NCBI RefSeq assembly: GCF_022179465.1
Contig: NZ_BPQV01000010.1
Coordinates: forward strand, 1-64,000
Source of the DNA: Methylobacterium organophilum
Lineage (GTDB): Bacteria > Pseudomonadota > Alphaproteobacteria > Rhizobiales > Beijerinckiaceae
Direction: 5' to 3'
Length of the DNA: 64,000 bases
Part shown: positions 47,924 through 55,812 of the stretch, piece by piece
Position numbering within the stretch: the first letter of the stretch is position 1
How the letters are laid out: every line of letters begins with the position of its first letter
Position numbers and translations under genes: made by a program
Notes under the pieces: model-generated
The model's input: the letters and a program-made list of their open reading frames with translations, nothing else
What the model was told of the DNA's origin: nothing
Databases searched by the model: none

Positions 47924-48310
47924 CGTGCAGCGCCAGTACTTGGCCGAGCGTATCGACGGCCGCATGAAGCTTCGAGCCTCGGGTGCGCTTGTGTCCGTCC
48001 CAGGCCGCGCGGGCGCCACTCTCGGGCGTCGAATGCAAGGTGCGGCTCTCGAGCATGACGGCGGAGGGCTCCTCGGCTCGGCTGCAGCTAGGCGCAACAC
48101 GGCGCGCAGGTCGTGGACCAAGCTCTCGAAGCAGCCGGCCCGCAGCCAGCGTTGCGCCTAATCGTATACGCGGCTAGGGCGGCAGATCCTGGGGCATCGC
48201 ACCCCAAGCCACGCCGTAACGCACCACGTAACGCAGGCCGTTGGACACCTCCCGCTGGCGGTGCTCGCGCTGGGCGGCGGTCTCGGGCAAGGCTGGCGCG
48301 AAAAAACCTC
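47850..48310 (-). mobile_element. Truncated, frameshifted IS5-family transposase
   Basis: Minus-strand pieces in shifted frames match an IS5-type transposase in order. They are LPETAAQREHRQREVSNGLR and YGVAWGAMPQDLPP (about 48307-48178), an in-frame stop, then AQRWLRAG and CFESLVHDLRAVLRLAA, and a further frame with ESRTLHSTPESGARA, DGHKRTRGSKLHAAVDTLG and ALHVTPANTDDRA (to about 47870). The first catalytic Asp of the LDS motif reads Glu, and the rest of the DDE domain is missing. No terminal inverted repeats were found. It is dead. It lies between the MFS and thermonuclease-like genes. Confidence 0.85.
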
Positions 48311-48336
48311 CGGGATGGGCCGCGGCTGGTTTCGCT

Positions 48337-48870
48337 CTACGGGCGCATGCCTTCCGTCACGATGCCTGCGACCGCGCCGAGGGAGGTGTAGCTGTCCCGC
48401 TGGCGCTCGGCCGGGTCGGCGAAGGAGCCGCTCCAGAGGCCTTCGCGCCTGGCCCAGGCCGGGAGTTCGGCTGTTGCGTAGGGACGGTCTCCGGTCCGCT
48501 CGGCCATGGCGTGGCCATGCGAGACCATCCAGGCGTTCAGGTCTTCCTCGTCCTTGTGGCAGATGGAGAGCGCGCGGCCCGCGGCATCGATCCCCTGCAC
48601 GATCTGACAGTGGAGGGTCGCGCCGCGCACGTGGTGTTCGAGCGCCTGGGCCGATTGGAGACCGCACCGGTAAGGAAGGCTCTTCCCGTTCAGGCAGATT
48701 TCCTGGAGGCCTGGCGCGGCGAGCCCGTAGAGGCCGATCACGCGGCCGCCGACGAGAAGCGTATCCCCTTCGAGGACCGTCGCCTTGCCGGTGACGGTCT
48801 CGCCGGCCTGGGCCGCACCGGACAAGGCCAGGGCGACGAGACCCAGGCTCCCCCATCCTACGCGCTTCAT
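48337..48870 (-). CDS. Secreted thermonuclease-like (SNase-fold) protein
   Basis: 177 residues with a Sec signal peptide (about 1-22, LGLVALALSGAAQAG). The SNase-like barrel is recognisable from TGKATVLEGDTLLVGGRVIGLYG, the Cys pair in LQEICLNGKSLPYRCG and HVRGATLHCQIV. In active nucleases the loop reads RLxGIDAPE; here it is IGLYGLAAPG, so the catalytic Arg, Asp and Glu appear lost. It may bind rather than cut nucleic acid, or have another role in the periplasm. Confidence 0.78.
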   Translation of the reverse strand: MKRVGWGSLGLVALALSGAAQAGETVTGKATVLEGDTLLVGGRVIGLYGLAAPGLQEICLNGKSLPYRCGLQSAQALEHHVRGATLHCQIVQGIDAAGRALSICHKDEEDLNAWMVSHGHAMAERTGDRPYATAELPAWARREGLWSGSFADPAERQRDSYTSLGAVAGIVTEGMRP

Positions 48871-48981
48871 GAGGCTGGCGCCCTCGCATCGTTGCTGGTC
48901 ATCGCCGCGGGAGCATGTCTCGTGCCGTTTTCGCGATCGCGCGCCCTTCAGCCCCGGAAAGGGCGCCGGTCTCGGGGGCTC

Positions 48982-51516
48982 TCAGGCATGGAACAGCCCG
49001 TGATCCTGGAAGTGGAAGTCGTCGGCCGTCAGGGAGGCGGCCTTCACGTTCTTCAGCAGGATCGTGTCCGTTGCGCTCAGCTTGATCAGCGTGTCGCTCC
49101 CCGAGGCGGTGATCAGGTGGCGCGCCTGCAGGTCGGCGAAGCTGGCGGCCTGGGACGCGTCGAGCACGAGCAGGTCGTGTCCGGTCTCGGCGCCGCTCTG
49201 GAATCCGGTCACCGTGTCCTTCCCGAAGCCGGCGGCGAAGACGAAGGTGTCGCCGCCCGCACTCTTGAACAGATCCGTCACGCCCGCCGTCGACGTGAGC
49301 GTGACGCCGGCTTTGTAGGCCGTCTGTGAGTGGGACTGATCGAGATTCGTCCGATCGAGGAGGACGACCTTGCCGCTGCCGTCGAGGACGCTGTGCTCGG
49401 CCGTGTAACTCTGGCCGGTGATGCCGCTCTTATAGATGTCCTTGGACTTGTCGGCATGGATCTGCGTCTGCGTGACGAGGCCGTTGCTTCCGTAGGCCAC
49501 GGTGTCCGAGCTGCCATCGGCCTTGACCACCCCATGCGACGTGAGCGTGCCCGCGGCGTCGTAGAGATCGGTGATCTTCGTGCCCGTCGCCGGATCGTAG
49601 CTGTAGCCGTAGGCGGGGCTGCCATCGGCATGGGCGCGGCTGATCGCGGTCAGGTTGCCCTTGGCGTCGTAGACGAGATGCTCGTCCGTGTAGTTCTGGC
49701 CGGTGATGCCGGTCTTGTCGACGATTTTGGACTTGTCGGCATGGATCTGCGTCTGCGTGACGAGGCCGTTGCTGCCATAGGCGACGGTGTTCGAGCTTCC
49801 ATCGGCCTTCACCACGGCGTGCGACACCAGAGAGAGGTCCGGTGCGGTTTCCGCCCGAAGCAGCGAGGCGCCGCCGGTGCCGCTGCGGGCATAGCTGAAC
49901 GTCTCCGAGCTGCCATCGGCCTGGACCACCGCGTGGGACGTGAGCGTGCCCGCGGCGTCGTAGAGATCGGTGATCTTCGTGCCCGTCGCCGGATCGTAGC
50001 TGTAGCCGTAGGCGGGGCTGCCATCGGCATGGGCGCGGCTGATCGCGGTCAGGTTGCCCTTGGTGTCGTAGACGAGATGCTCGTCCGTGTAGTTCTGGCC
50101 GGTGATGCCGGTCTTGTCGATGTCCTTGGAGCCGTCGGCGTGAACCCGCGTCATCGACGACAGGGTTCCGTCGGCCGCGATCACGACCGTCTGCGCGAGG
50201 GAGGCCTTGCCCAGGTTGCCCGCGGCATCCTGCGCCCGGGCGGTCAGAACATGCGTGCCCGCCGCGAGCGCGGGAAGGTTTCCGAAGCTGTAGACCCCCG
50301 TCACCGCGTTCGCCGTGGTCGTCGCAAGCGCCTTCGTGCCGTCGTAGAGCGTCACCGTGGCGCCGGGCTCCGCCGTGCCGGCGGCCAGCGGGTTCGGCAC
50401 GGCCTTGCCGATCGAGCCCGCCAATTCGAGGAACGGCGCGGCCGGAGCCACGGTGTCGAGGACGATCGTCACCGCCTTGCTGGTGCCGGTCTTGCCGTTG
50501 CTGTCCGTGTCCTTCGCCGTCAGCGTATGCGTGCCCTCGCCGGTGAGGGTGACCTTGGCGCTCCAGCTGCCATCGGACTTGACCGTCGTGGTGCCGATCA
50601 CCTTTCCGCCGTCGAGGATCGAGACGGTGGTCCCGGCATAGGCGGTGCCGACGGTGCCGGTGAGGGTCTGGGTGGCCTTGTTCGTCGTGCCGCCGGAGGT
50701 CGTCACGGTCACGACCGGAAGAACGGGTGCGCTGGCCGAGCGCGCCTCGTAGGCCCGGAAATAGTCGACGTAAAGCGAGACGTCCTTGAGGTTGGGATCG
50801 ATCGGCCAGCCGCCGCCTGCGGCGAGGTTGATCATGAACATCAGATTGCTGTCGAGGGTCGCGGGCGTCGCGATCGACCAATAGGCCCGGTCGTCGAAAT
50901 AGAACGTCATCCGCTCGGGCGTGATCTCGACGCCGTAGGTGTGCCAGCCCGAGGAGACGACCCCGGCCCCCGGTGTCGCGCGGGCATATTGCTTGGTTTC
51001 GCCCTCGAGCGTCTTCCCGGCCCAGTTCCAGTCATGCACCACGCTGGAGAACTGCGTCGGAATCGCGGTTCCGTAATTCTCCATCACGTCGACTTCGACG
51101 ACATGGTCGCGGTCCGCGGAGAGCCGCTCCGACTCGATCCCCCAGAAGGCCGGCCAGATGCCGGTTCCCTGGGGCAGCCACATCCGGGCTTCGTAATAGC
51201 CGTAGGGGTTTCCGTCCTGCGGCGTCTTGCTGGTGCCGTCCGGGAAGGTGTTGGAGATCAGACCGCTCTGCAATTGGCCGCTGGCATCGCGGGTCATGTT
51301 GATGCGCAAAGCGGATTCCCCGCCCTGCTTGACGATGGAGAAGGGCGAATTGCTCGCGCTGGCCGACACGAAGCGGGCCTCGCCGAAGCTGCCGCCCCAG
51401 GGTTGACCACTGTACCAGTTCGCATCCGCCGTCCGGCTCGCCGAGACGCTCAGGGTGCTGAACTCGTCCGCAAAAACCAGATTGTATCCTGCCGGGGCCG
51501 TCATGCCGTTGCCCAA
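48982..51516 (-). CDS. Type-I-secreted GH16 glycanase with Ig-like domains and repeats
   Basis: 844 residues (ATG 51504 is an alternative start). Residues about 8-265 are a GH16 beta-glycanase: ExDxxE site EVDVME with Glu141, Asp143, Glu146. Two bacterial Ig-like domains follow (about 270-455), then a region (about 460-740) of repeated segments such as YGSNGLVTQTQIHADKSK and ITGQNYTDEHLVYD. The end (about 745-844; GGDTFVFAAGFGKDTVTGF, DTILLKNV, LTADDFHF) is the usual C-terminal part of type I secretion substrates. No signal peptide is present, which agrees. ExsH/ExoK-like enzymes shorten exopolysaccharide outside the cell; the neighbouring operon makes one. Confidence 0.9.
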   Translation of the reverse strand: MGNGMTAPAGYNLVFADEFSTLSVSASRTADANWYSGQPWGGSFGEARFVSASASNSPFSIVKQGGESALRINMTRDASGQLQSGLISNTFPDGTSKTPQDGNPYGYYEARMWLPQGTGIWPAFWGIESERLSADRDHVVEVDVMENYGTAIPTQFSSVVHDWNWAGKTLEGETKQYARATPGAGVVSSGWHTYGVEITPERMTFYFDDRAYWSIATPATLDSNLMFMINLAAGGGWPIDPNLKDVSLYVDYFRAYEARSASAPVLPVVTVTTSGGTTNKATQTLTGTVGTAYAGTTVSILDGGKVIGTTTVKSDGSWSAKVTLTGEGTHTLTAKDTDSNGKTGTSKAVTIVLDTVAPAAPFLELAGSIGKAVPNPLAAGTAEPGATVTLYDGTKALATTTANAVTGVYSFGNLPALAAGTHVLTARAQDAAGNLGKASLAQTVVIAADGTLSSMTRVHADGSKDIDKTGITGQNYTDEHLVYDTKGNLTAISRAHADGSPAYGYSYDPATGTKITDLYDAAGTLTSHAVVQADGSSETFSYARSGTGGASLLRAETAPDLSLVSHAVVKADGSSNTVAYGSNGLVTQTQIHADKSKIVDKTGITGQNYTDEHLVYDAKGNLTAISRAHADGSPAYGYSYDPATGTKITDLYDAAGTLTSHGVVKADGSSDTVAYGSNGLVTQTQIHADKSKDIYKSGITGQSYTAEHSVLDGSGKVVLLDRTNLDQSHSQTAYKAGVTLTSTAGVTDLFKSAGGDTFVFAAGFGKDTVTGFQSGAETGHDLLVLDASQAASFADLQARHLITASGSDTLIKLSATDTILLKNVKAASLTADDFHFQDHGLFHA
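49538..49721. repeat. 184-bp direct repeat, copy A
   Basis: Nearly identical to 49937-50120 (one difference noted, in the GCGTCGTAG/GTGTCGTAG segment), offset 399 bases, a whole number of codons. It lies inside the GH16 gene and encodes the same protein segment (tandem repeat unit). Very low divergence suggests recent duplication or gene conversion. Confidence 0.9.
49937..50120. repeat. 184-bp direct repeat, copy B
   Basis: Partner of 49538-49721. A shorter related pair overlaps the pattern: the segment beginning TTGGACTTGTCGGCATGGA at 49442 recurs at 49727, 285 bases (95 codons) later, and continues for about 90 bases with few changes. Confidence 0.9.
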
Positions 51517-52748
51517 TCATCAGAAGATCGTGCGAACAGCAGGATGTATCCAAAATAATAAAACGTGAATTTCGATCTATTCGGGAATTTTCTCGCGATA
51601 AATAGGCGAAGGAGGATTACGAATTTCGAATCACTAACGACAAATATTGTCCGATTTTATAACTGAACATTCATCATGCCTTGAGCGTGCCCTTTGCCCT
51701 GGAGAGGATGCCGAGGTGGCGCGAAAGACCGTGACGCAGCAAAGGCTTGAGGGAGGGGCGCTGAGGATCCGATCGGAGGGGCCGTCACCCCGGCGGTCGG
51801 CCGGGTTGGCCGCCCGATAGGCGCCGAGACCTCGGCCTTCGTGGCGATTTCTCGGCTCGCTGAGGTGGGCGCCGTTTGGCTGCGCGAGAGGGCCCCGTCC
51901 GCCCGCGCCCGCAGCCGTCACGGCAACGAGCTGCGCCTTCTGGCTCCTCTCCGAAAAGTTTCCTGGCCTCTCGGTTTCCGCGACCCGACCGCGCGAGGGA
52001 CGCGAACCGGTTCGGCCGCGGTCCGGAGGCTCGCCGGCGGGTTCACGGGAAGCGTCCCACACAGTCCATCCTTGCGCGCGAGGCGTCCAACGGGAGGGAA
52101 CTGCCAACGCGGGAGGCGAAATCAAACTATGCCGGTCGCAATGTCCGGATCGACAGATATCAGCGAGTTTTTGCGCAAGGAAAATTTGTACTCGGATCAT
52201 AATTACCGCAATGGGTGACTTGATTCTTCAAGGATCAAAAACGGAATGAAAATGGTTTTTGCGCGTCTTCGGATGTTCCCGAATCCGTTGTGGGCGGCGG
52301 AGTGTCAAACTGAACTGCGTAGTCTCCCGATCTTTGCTCAACGGATGATCGCATCAACGAGAGGCTGCTGGTTTTGGTGCGCCGCACCATGAGCGGTTTC
52401 GCATTCTTGCATCGAAAGATCTTGATCCGATTCGAATGAATACCTGAGAAGGCGCGTTTTCTCGGAGACCGAGAACAATATCTCTACGACTGGTTGCAAA
52501 ATAGCTCAAGCACGCCACGAGCAGCAAAATTGTGCATATTTTCTGAACGTTCCGTGCTGCTCGATTCTACCTACGTAATACGAAATTACGTCAGGAAGTT
52601 CACTATTGCTCTCGTGGCTGGCCTCGAAGGGGGAAATAATAAGCCAGCTTGCCTATTTTTTTGGCTTTTCTTGTGCGCTGCAAACTGGAACACTGAGTTA
52701 ATGTGTGGTAAATGTCTCCACTAAAGGTTGTGGCGAAAGGGGGACTGA
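51517..52748. other. 1.2-kb regulatory region between the GH16 gene and the exopolysaccharide operon
   Basis: No gene is supported here. Bases 51530-51670 and 52130-52740 are clearly AT-richer than the rest of the window, as expected for promoters and protein-binding DNA; 51680-52110 has ordinary GC. Two perfect short palindromes stand out: GACAAATATTGTC at 51639-51651 near the GH16 start, and ACGTAAT-5-ATTACGT at 52573-52591 upstream of the sugar transferase. A 76-codon frame (52494-52724) has an unusual composition and no ribosome-binding site. Long AT-rich leaders before exo/pss operons are often bound by MucR-type regulators; that link is inference. Confidence 0.6.
52573..52591. promoter_or_regulatory. 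Candidate operator upstream of the exopolysaccharide operon
   Basis: A perfect 7-bp inverted repeat, ACGTAAT (52573-52579) and ATTACGT (52585-52591), separated by ACGAA. It is AT-rich in a GC-rich genome, has the size of a dimeric regulator site, and lies 158 bases before the sugar transferase start. The binding protein is unknown. Confidence 0.45.
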
Positions 52749-53453
52749 GTGTCGAATCCAAATCTCTTTGCCTTCGGCATGCGTCTCAAGGGGGGTGCCC
52801 CCAACGTTCCGAGCCGGACCGCTTTCGCGGCGCGGCGAACGGTCGACCGGGCTTTCAAGCGGAGCTTCGATTTCAGCCTCGCGTTCTCGGTCCTCGCGAT
52901 CCTGCTGCCGCTCTTCGCCCTTGTTGCGCTGTCCATCTGGATCGTCGATGGCGGCTCTCCCTTCTTCCGCCATGCCCGCCTCGGTCGGGGGCGTTCGAGC
53001 TTCGGCTGCCTCAAGTTCCGCACCATGCGCATCGATGGCCAGGAGGTGCTCGCCCGCCATCTTGCCGAGAATCCGGATGCGCTGGTCGAGTGGAACCGGA
53101 CGCGCAAGCTGAAGGATGACCCGCGCGTCACGCCGATCGGCCGCGTGCTGCGCAAGACGAGCCTCGACGAACTGCCGCAGCTCATCAACATCCTCCGCGG
53201 CGAGATGAGCGTCGTCGGTCCGCGTCCGATCGTGGAGGAGGAGGTCGAGCGGTATGGTGATGCGGCGCAGGCCTATTTCGCGGTCCGCCCGGGTCTGACC
53301 GGTGCCTGGCAGGTGAGCGGCCGCTCCGACACGACCTACGCGGAGCGTGTCCGGCTCGACCGTCAGTATGTCGAGACCTGGAGCTTCCTGAGCGATCTGA
53401 AGATCATCCTCCGGACCATCCCGGTCGTGTTCTTCGTCAAGGGCGCCTACTGA
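52749..53453 (+). CDS. Exopolysaccharide priming sugar transferase (ExoY/WbaP type)
   Basis: 234 residues from GTG 52749, with AAAGGGGG about 6 bases upstream. One membrane helix (about 38-62) precedes the bacterial sugar transferase domain: FRTMRIDGQEVL, the catalytic-region RKTSLDELPQLINILRGEMS, VGPRPIVEEEVERYG and RPGLTGAWQVSGRS. The end FVKGAY is like that of ExoY. It moves hexose-1-phosphate from a nucleotide sugar to undecaprenyl phosphate, the first step of repeat-unit synthesis. First gene of the long operon. Confidence 0.95.
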   Translation: MSNPNLFAFGMRLKGGAPNVPSRTAFAARRTVDRAFKRSFDFSLAFSVLAILLPLFALVALSIWIVDGGSPFFRHARLGRGRSSFGCLKFRTMRIDGQEVLARHLAENPDALVEWNRTRKLKDDPRVTPIGRVLRKTSLDELPQLINILRGEMSVVGPRPIVEEEVERYGDAAQAYFAVRPGLTGAWQVSGRSDTTYAERVRLDRQYVETWSFLSDLKIILRTIPVVFFVKGAY

Positions 53454-53662
53454 CCGCGATCGGGATGCGCGCGATGCGGCTCTCTGGAGTGGCGTCGTCG
53501 GTTTTTTGCTGAGGCGCCCTTCGGGCAGGGGCAGGGTTCTGCGCCCGGCCGATGCTCGATGTCCCCTCCCTGAGCGTCGCGGTCCGTAGGATGGCCGCGC
53601 GCCTCGCGGGCGAGGGCCGCGAGGCGTCGGACCGTCCCGATTGCCGAGGCCGGAGGAGTATC

Positions 53663-54835
53663 ATGCGCGTTGCGATCATCCATTACTGGCTCGTCGGCAT
53701 GCGGGGCGGCGAGAAGGTCCTCGAAGCCCTCGGCCGGATGTATCCGGAGGCCGACATCTTCACGCATGTGGTGGTGCCCGAGGCCCTGTCCGAGGATCTG
53801 CGCCGGCACCGGATCCGGACCTCTTTCATCGCGAAGCTGCCCCGCGCGGCGCGGAACTACAAATCCTACCTGCCGCTGATGCCCCTCGCCTTGGAGCAGC
53901 TCGATCTCAGCGGATACGATCTGATCATCAGCAGCGAGTCCGGGCCCGCAAAGGGCATCATCCCGCCCGAAGGGGCGGTGCATGTCTGCTACTGCCACTC
54001 GCCGATGCGCTACATCTGGAACATGTACCACGATTACCGGCGCACGGCCGGGCGCGTGGCCAAGGCGGCGATGCCGCTCATGACGCATTACCTGCGCACC
54101 TGGGACGAGAGCTCGGCGGCGCGGGTCGACCACTTCGTCGCCAATTCCCGCACCGTGGCCTCTCGGATCCGCCGCTATTACCGGCGCGAGTCCGACGTCG
54201 TGCACCCGCCCGTGGATGTCGGCGCCTTCGCGCCCGTCGGTCCGGAGGAGGTCGGCGACTACTACCTGATGGTCGGCGAACTCGTCCGCTACAAGAGACC
54301 GGACATCGCCGTACAGACCTTCAACTCCCTCGGCCGCCGCCTGGTGGTGATCGGAGGCGGGGAGATGCTGGCGGAACTGCGCGCGCTCGCCGGCCCGACC
54401 GTGCAGGTGCTGGGCGCTCAGCCCTTCGAACAACTGCGCCATCACTACGCGCGGGCACGCGGGCTGATCTTTCCGGGCGAGGAGGATTTCGGGATCGTGC
54501 CCGTCGAGGCCATGGCGAGCGGCCGTCCGGTCATCGCCTACAATCGCGGCGGCGCGACCGAGACGGTGGTGGACGGGCGCACCGGCACCTTCTTCGAGGA
54601 GCAGAGCATGGACTCGCTCGTCGACGCGGTCGAGCGCCTGGAGGGTATGCCGCTCGATTCGGCCGAGATCGTCCGGCACGCGCGGCAGTTCAATCCCGAG
54701 CGCTTCGAGCAGCGCATGCGCGAGGCCGTCGCGGGGGCCTGGGCGCAGGTTCACGGTCGGCGCCCGCCCACGGAGGCGCTCGAGGATTTGGCGCAACCGC
54801 TCCGGTTCGGAAGCCGCCGAGTGGCCTATGCCTGA
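53663..54835 (+). CDS. Glycosyltransferase family 4
   Basis: 390 residues from ATG 53663, chosen for the GGAGGAG ribosome-binding site 5 bases upstream; the frame is open back to 53552. The opening IHYWLVGMRGGEKVLEALG and CYCHSPMRYIWNMYHDYRR match WbaZ-like mannosyl/galactosyltransferases. Donor-binding side: LMVGELVRYKRPDIAV and FGIVPVEAMASGRPVIAYNRGG. Likely adds an early sugar to the primed lipid. Stop and next in-frame ATG form TGATG. Confidence 0.92.
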   Translation: MRVAIIHYWLVGMRGGEKVLEALGRMYPEADIFTHVVVPEALSEDLRRHRIRTSFIAKLPRAARNYKSYLPLMPLALEQLDLSGYDLIISSESGPAKGIIPPEGAVHVCYCHSPMRYIWNMYHDYRRTAGRVAKAAMPLMTHYLRTWDESSAARVDHFVANSRTVASRIRRYYRRESDVVHPPVDVGAFAPVGPEEVGDYYLMVGELVRYKRPDIAVQTFNSLGRRLVVIGGGEMLAELRALAGPTVQVLGAQPFEQLRHHYARARGLIFPGEEDFGIVPVEAMASGRPVIAYNRGGATETVVDGRTGTFFEEQSMDSLVDAVERLEGMPLDSAEIVRHARQFNPERFEQRMREAVAGAWAQVHGRRPPTEALEDLAQPLRFGSRRVAYA

Positions 54836-54864
54836 TGCCGTCGGCGGAGGGAGGGGCACCTGCG

Positions 54865-55812
54865 ATGAGGATCACCCGCCAGTTTGAGCGGCCGTCCTCC
54901 CGCCCGATCTGGGGTGGGGATCGCCCGGTCGCGGACGCGACGCGGGGGCTCAAGGAGACGCTCCGCCTGCTGCGCCGGAACCTGCCGTTCCTGGCCGTCT
55001 GGGTATCGGTCTGGCTCGCCGGCGGGCTCCTCTACGTGAAGCGTCTCGCGCCCGAATTCGTGGCCAGCACCCAGGTGCTGCTGCAGCCGCGCCTGATCGT
55101 CAACGACGGTCCCGAGGACGTGCGCCACTTCCATCAGTTCACGGTCGACGGCGATCAATGCGAGACGGAGCTGCGGGTGCTGCGCTCGGAACAGCTGCTC
55201 TACCGCGTGTTCAAGATGCTCGATCTTGCGGATTCGCCGGAGAGCCGCAGCGGGCCCAACGGTCTGTGGGCGTTCCTCGCGGCGCAGGCCCACCGTCTCG
55301 AAAGAAACAGCCAGCCTTCCGATGCCGACATCGAGGCGTTCTATGCCTTCGCCGATCGGGTGAGAGCGCGCCGGCTCGGCCTCTCCTACGTGATCGAGAT
55401 CTCCTACCGGGCGCAGAGCGCGGCGCAGGCCGCCCGCGTCGCCAATGCGATCGCGGTCGCCTATGCCGCGCATCGCCTGCGGGGCGTGCTTGCCCGCGAA
55501 CAGCGGCGCGGCGTTTATCTGGAGAGCCGGCTGAAGGGCCTCTACAGCCAGATCCTGGCCGCCGATGCGGGCGTGCGCTTCGGGACGATCCCCGACGCAC
55601 GCATGCCCGATGCCGATGTGCGCCTGCTCGGCCCCGCCAACGTGCCCCTGCGCAGCTCCTACCCGAAGAGCGGCCCGTTCCTTCTCATGATGGCGGGGCT
55701 CGGCACCTTGAGCGGCCTGCTGATCATCCTTCTGCCCGGGCCTGCGCCGGTCCGGCCCGCCGCTCGGCGGGGCCCTCTTCCGAACTTCCTTCAACGCATG
55801 AGGCTCGCGTGA
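54865..55812 (+). CDS. Wzz-type chain-length determinant protein
   Basis: 315 residues from ATG 54865, preferred because GGAGGGAGGGG lies just upstream; ATG 54835, which overlaps the previous stop, is the alternative. Membrane helix near 40-60 (LAVWVSVWLAGGLLYVK), Wzz domain with VASTQVLLQPRLIVNDG, a periplasmic helical part, and a second helix near 280-298. There is no kinase domain. With the Wzc-like gene at 60870 it probably shapes polymer length. TGATG overlap with the export gene. Confidence 0.85.
   Translation: MRITRQFERPSSRPIWGGDRPVADATRGLKETLRLLRRNLPFLAVWVSVWLAGGLLYVKRLAPEFVASTQVLLQPRLIVNDGPEDVRHFHQFTVDGDQCETELRVLRSEQLLYRVFKMLDLADSPESRSGPNGLWAFLAAQAHRLERNSQPSDADIEAFYAFADRVRARRLGLSYVIEISYRAQSAAQAARVANAIAVAYAAHRLRGVLAREQRRGVYLESRLKGLYSQILAADAGVRFGTIPDARMPDADVRLLGPANVPLRSSYPKSGPFLLMMAGLGTLSGLLIILLPGPAPVRPAARRGPLPNFLQRMRLA

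Noticed and set aside
45863-48121. Minus-strand frame of 752 codons across the MFS gene
   Set aside because: Antisense to the transporter; only its part between 47850 and 48121 has meaning, as IS5 transposase fragments.
49442-50120. CRISPR or transposon explanation for the direct repeats
   Set aside because: Repeats are in frame, long and lie inside one coding sequence with no unique spacers or terminal inverted repeats.
51634-52200. Minus-strand 188-codon ORF and overlapping plus-strand ORFs
   Set aside because: Low-complexity Arg/Pro/Ser translations without start signals or family resemblance.
52494-52724. 76-codon ORF in the AT-rich region
   Set aside because: No ribosome-binding site, no recognisable fold, and it overlaps the region holding the candidate operator and promoter.
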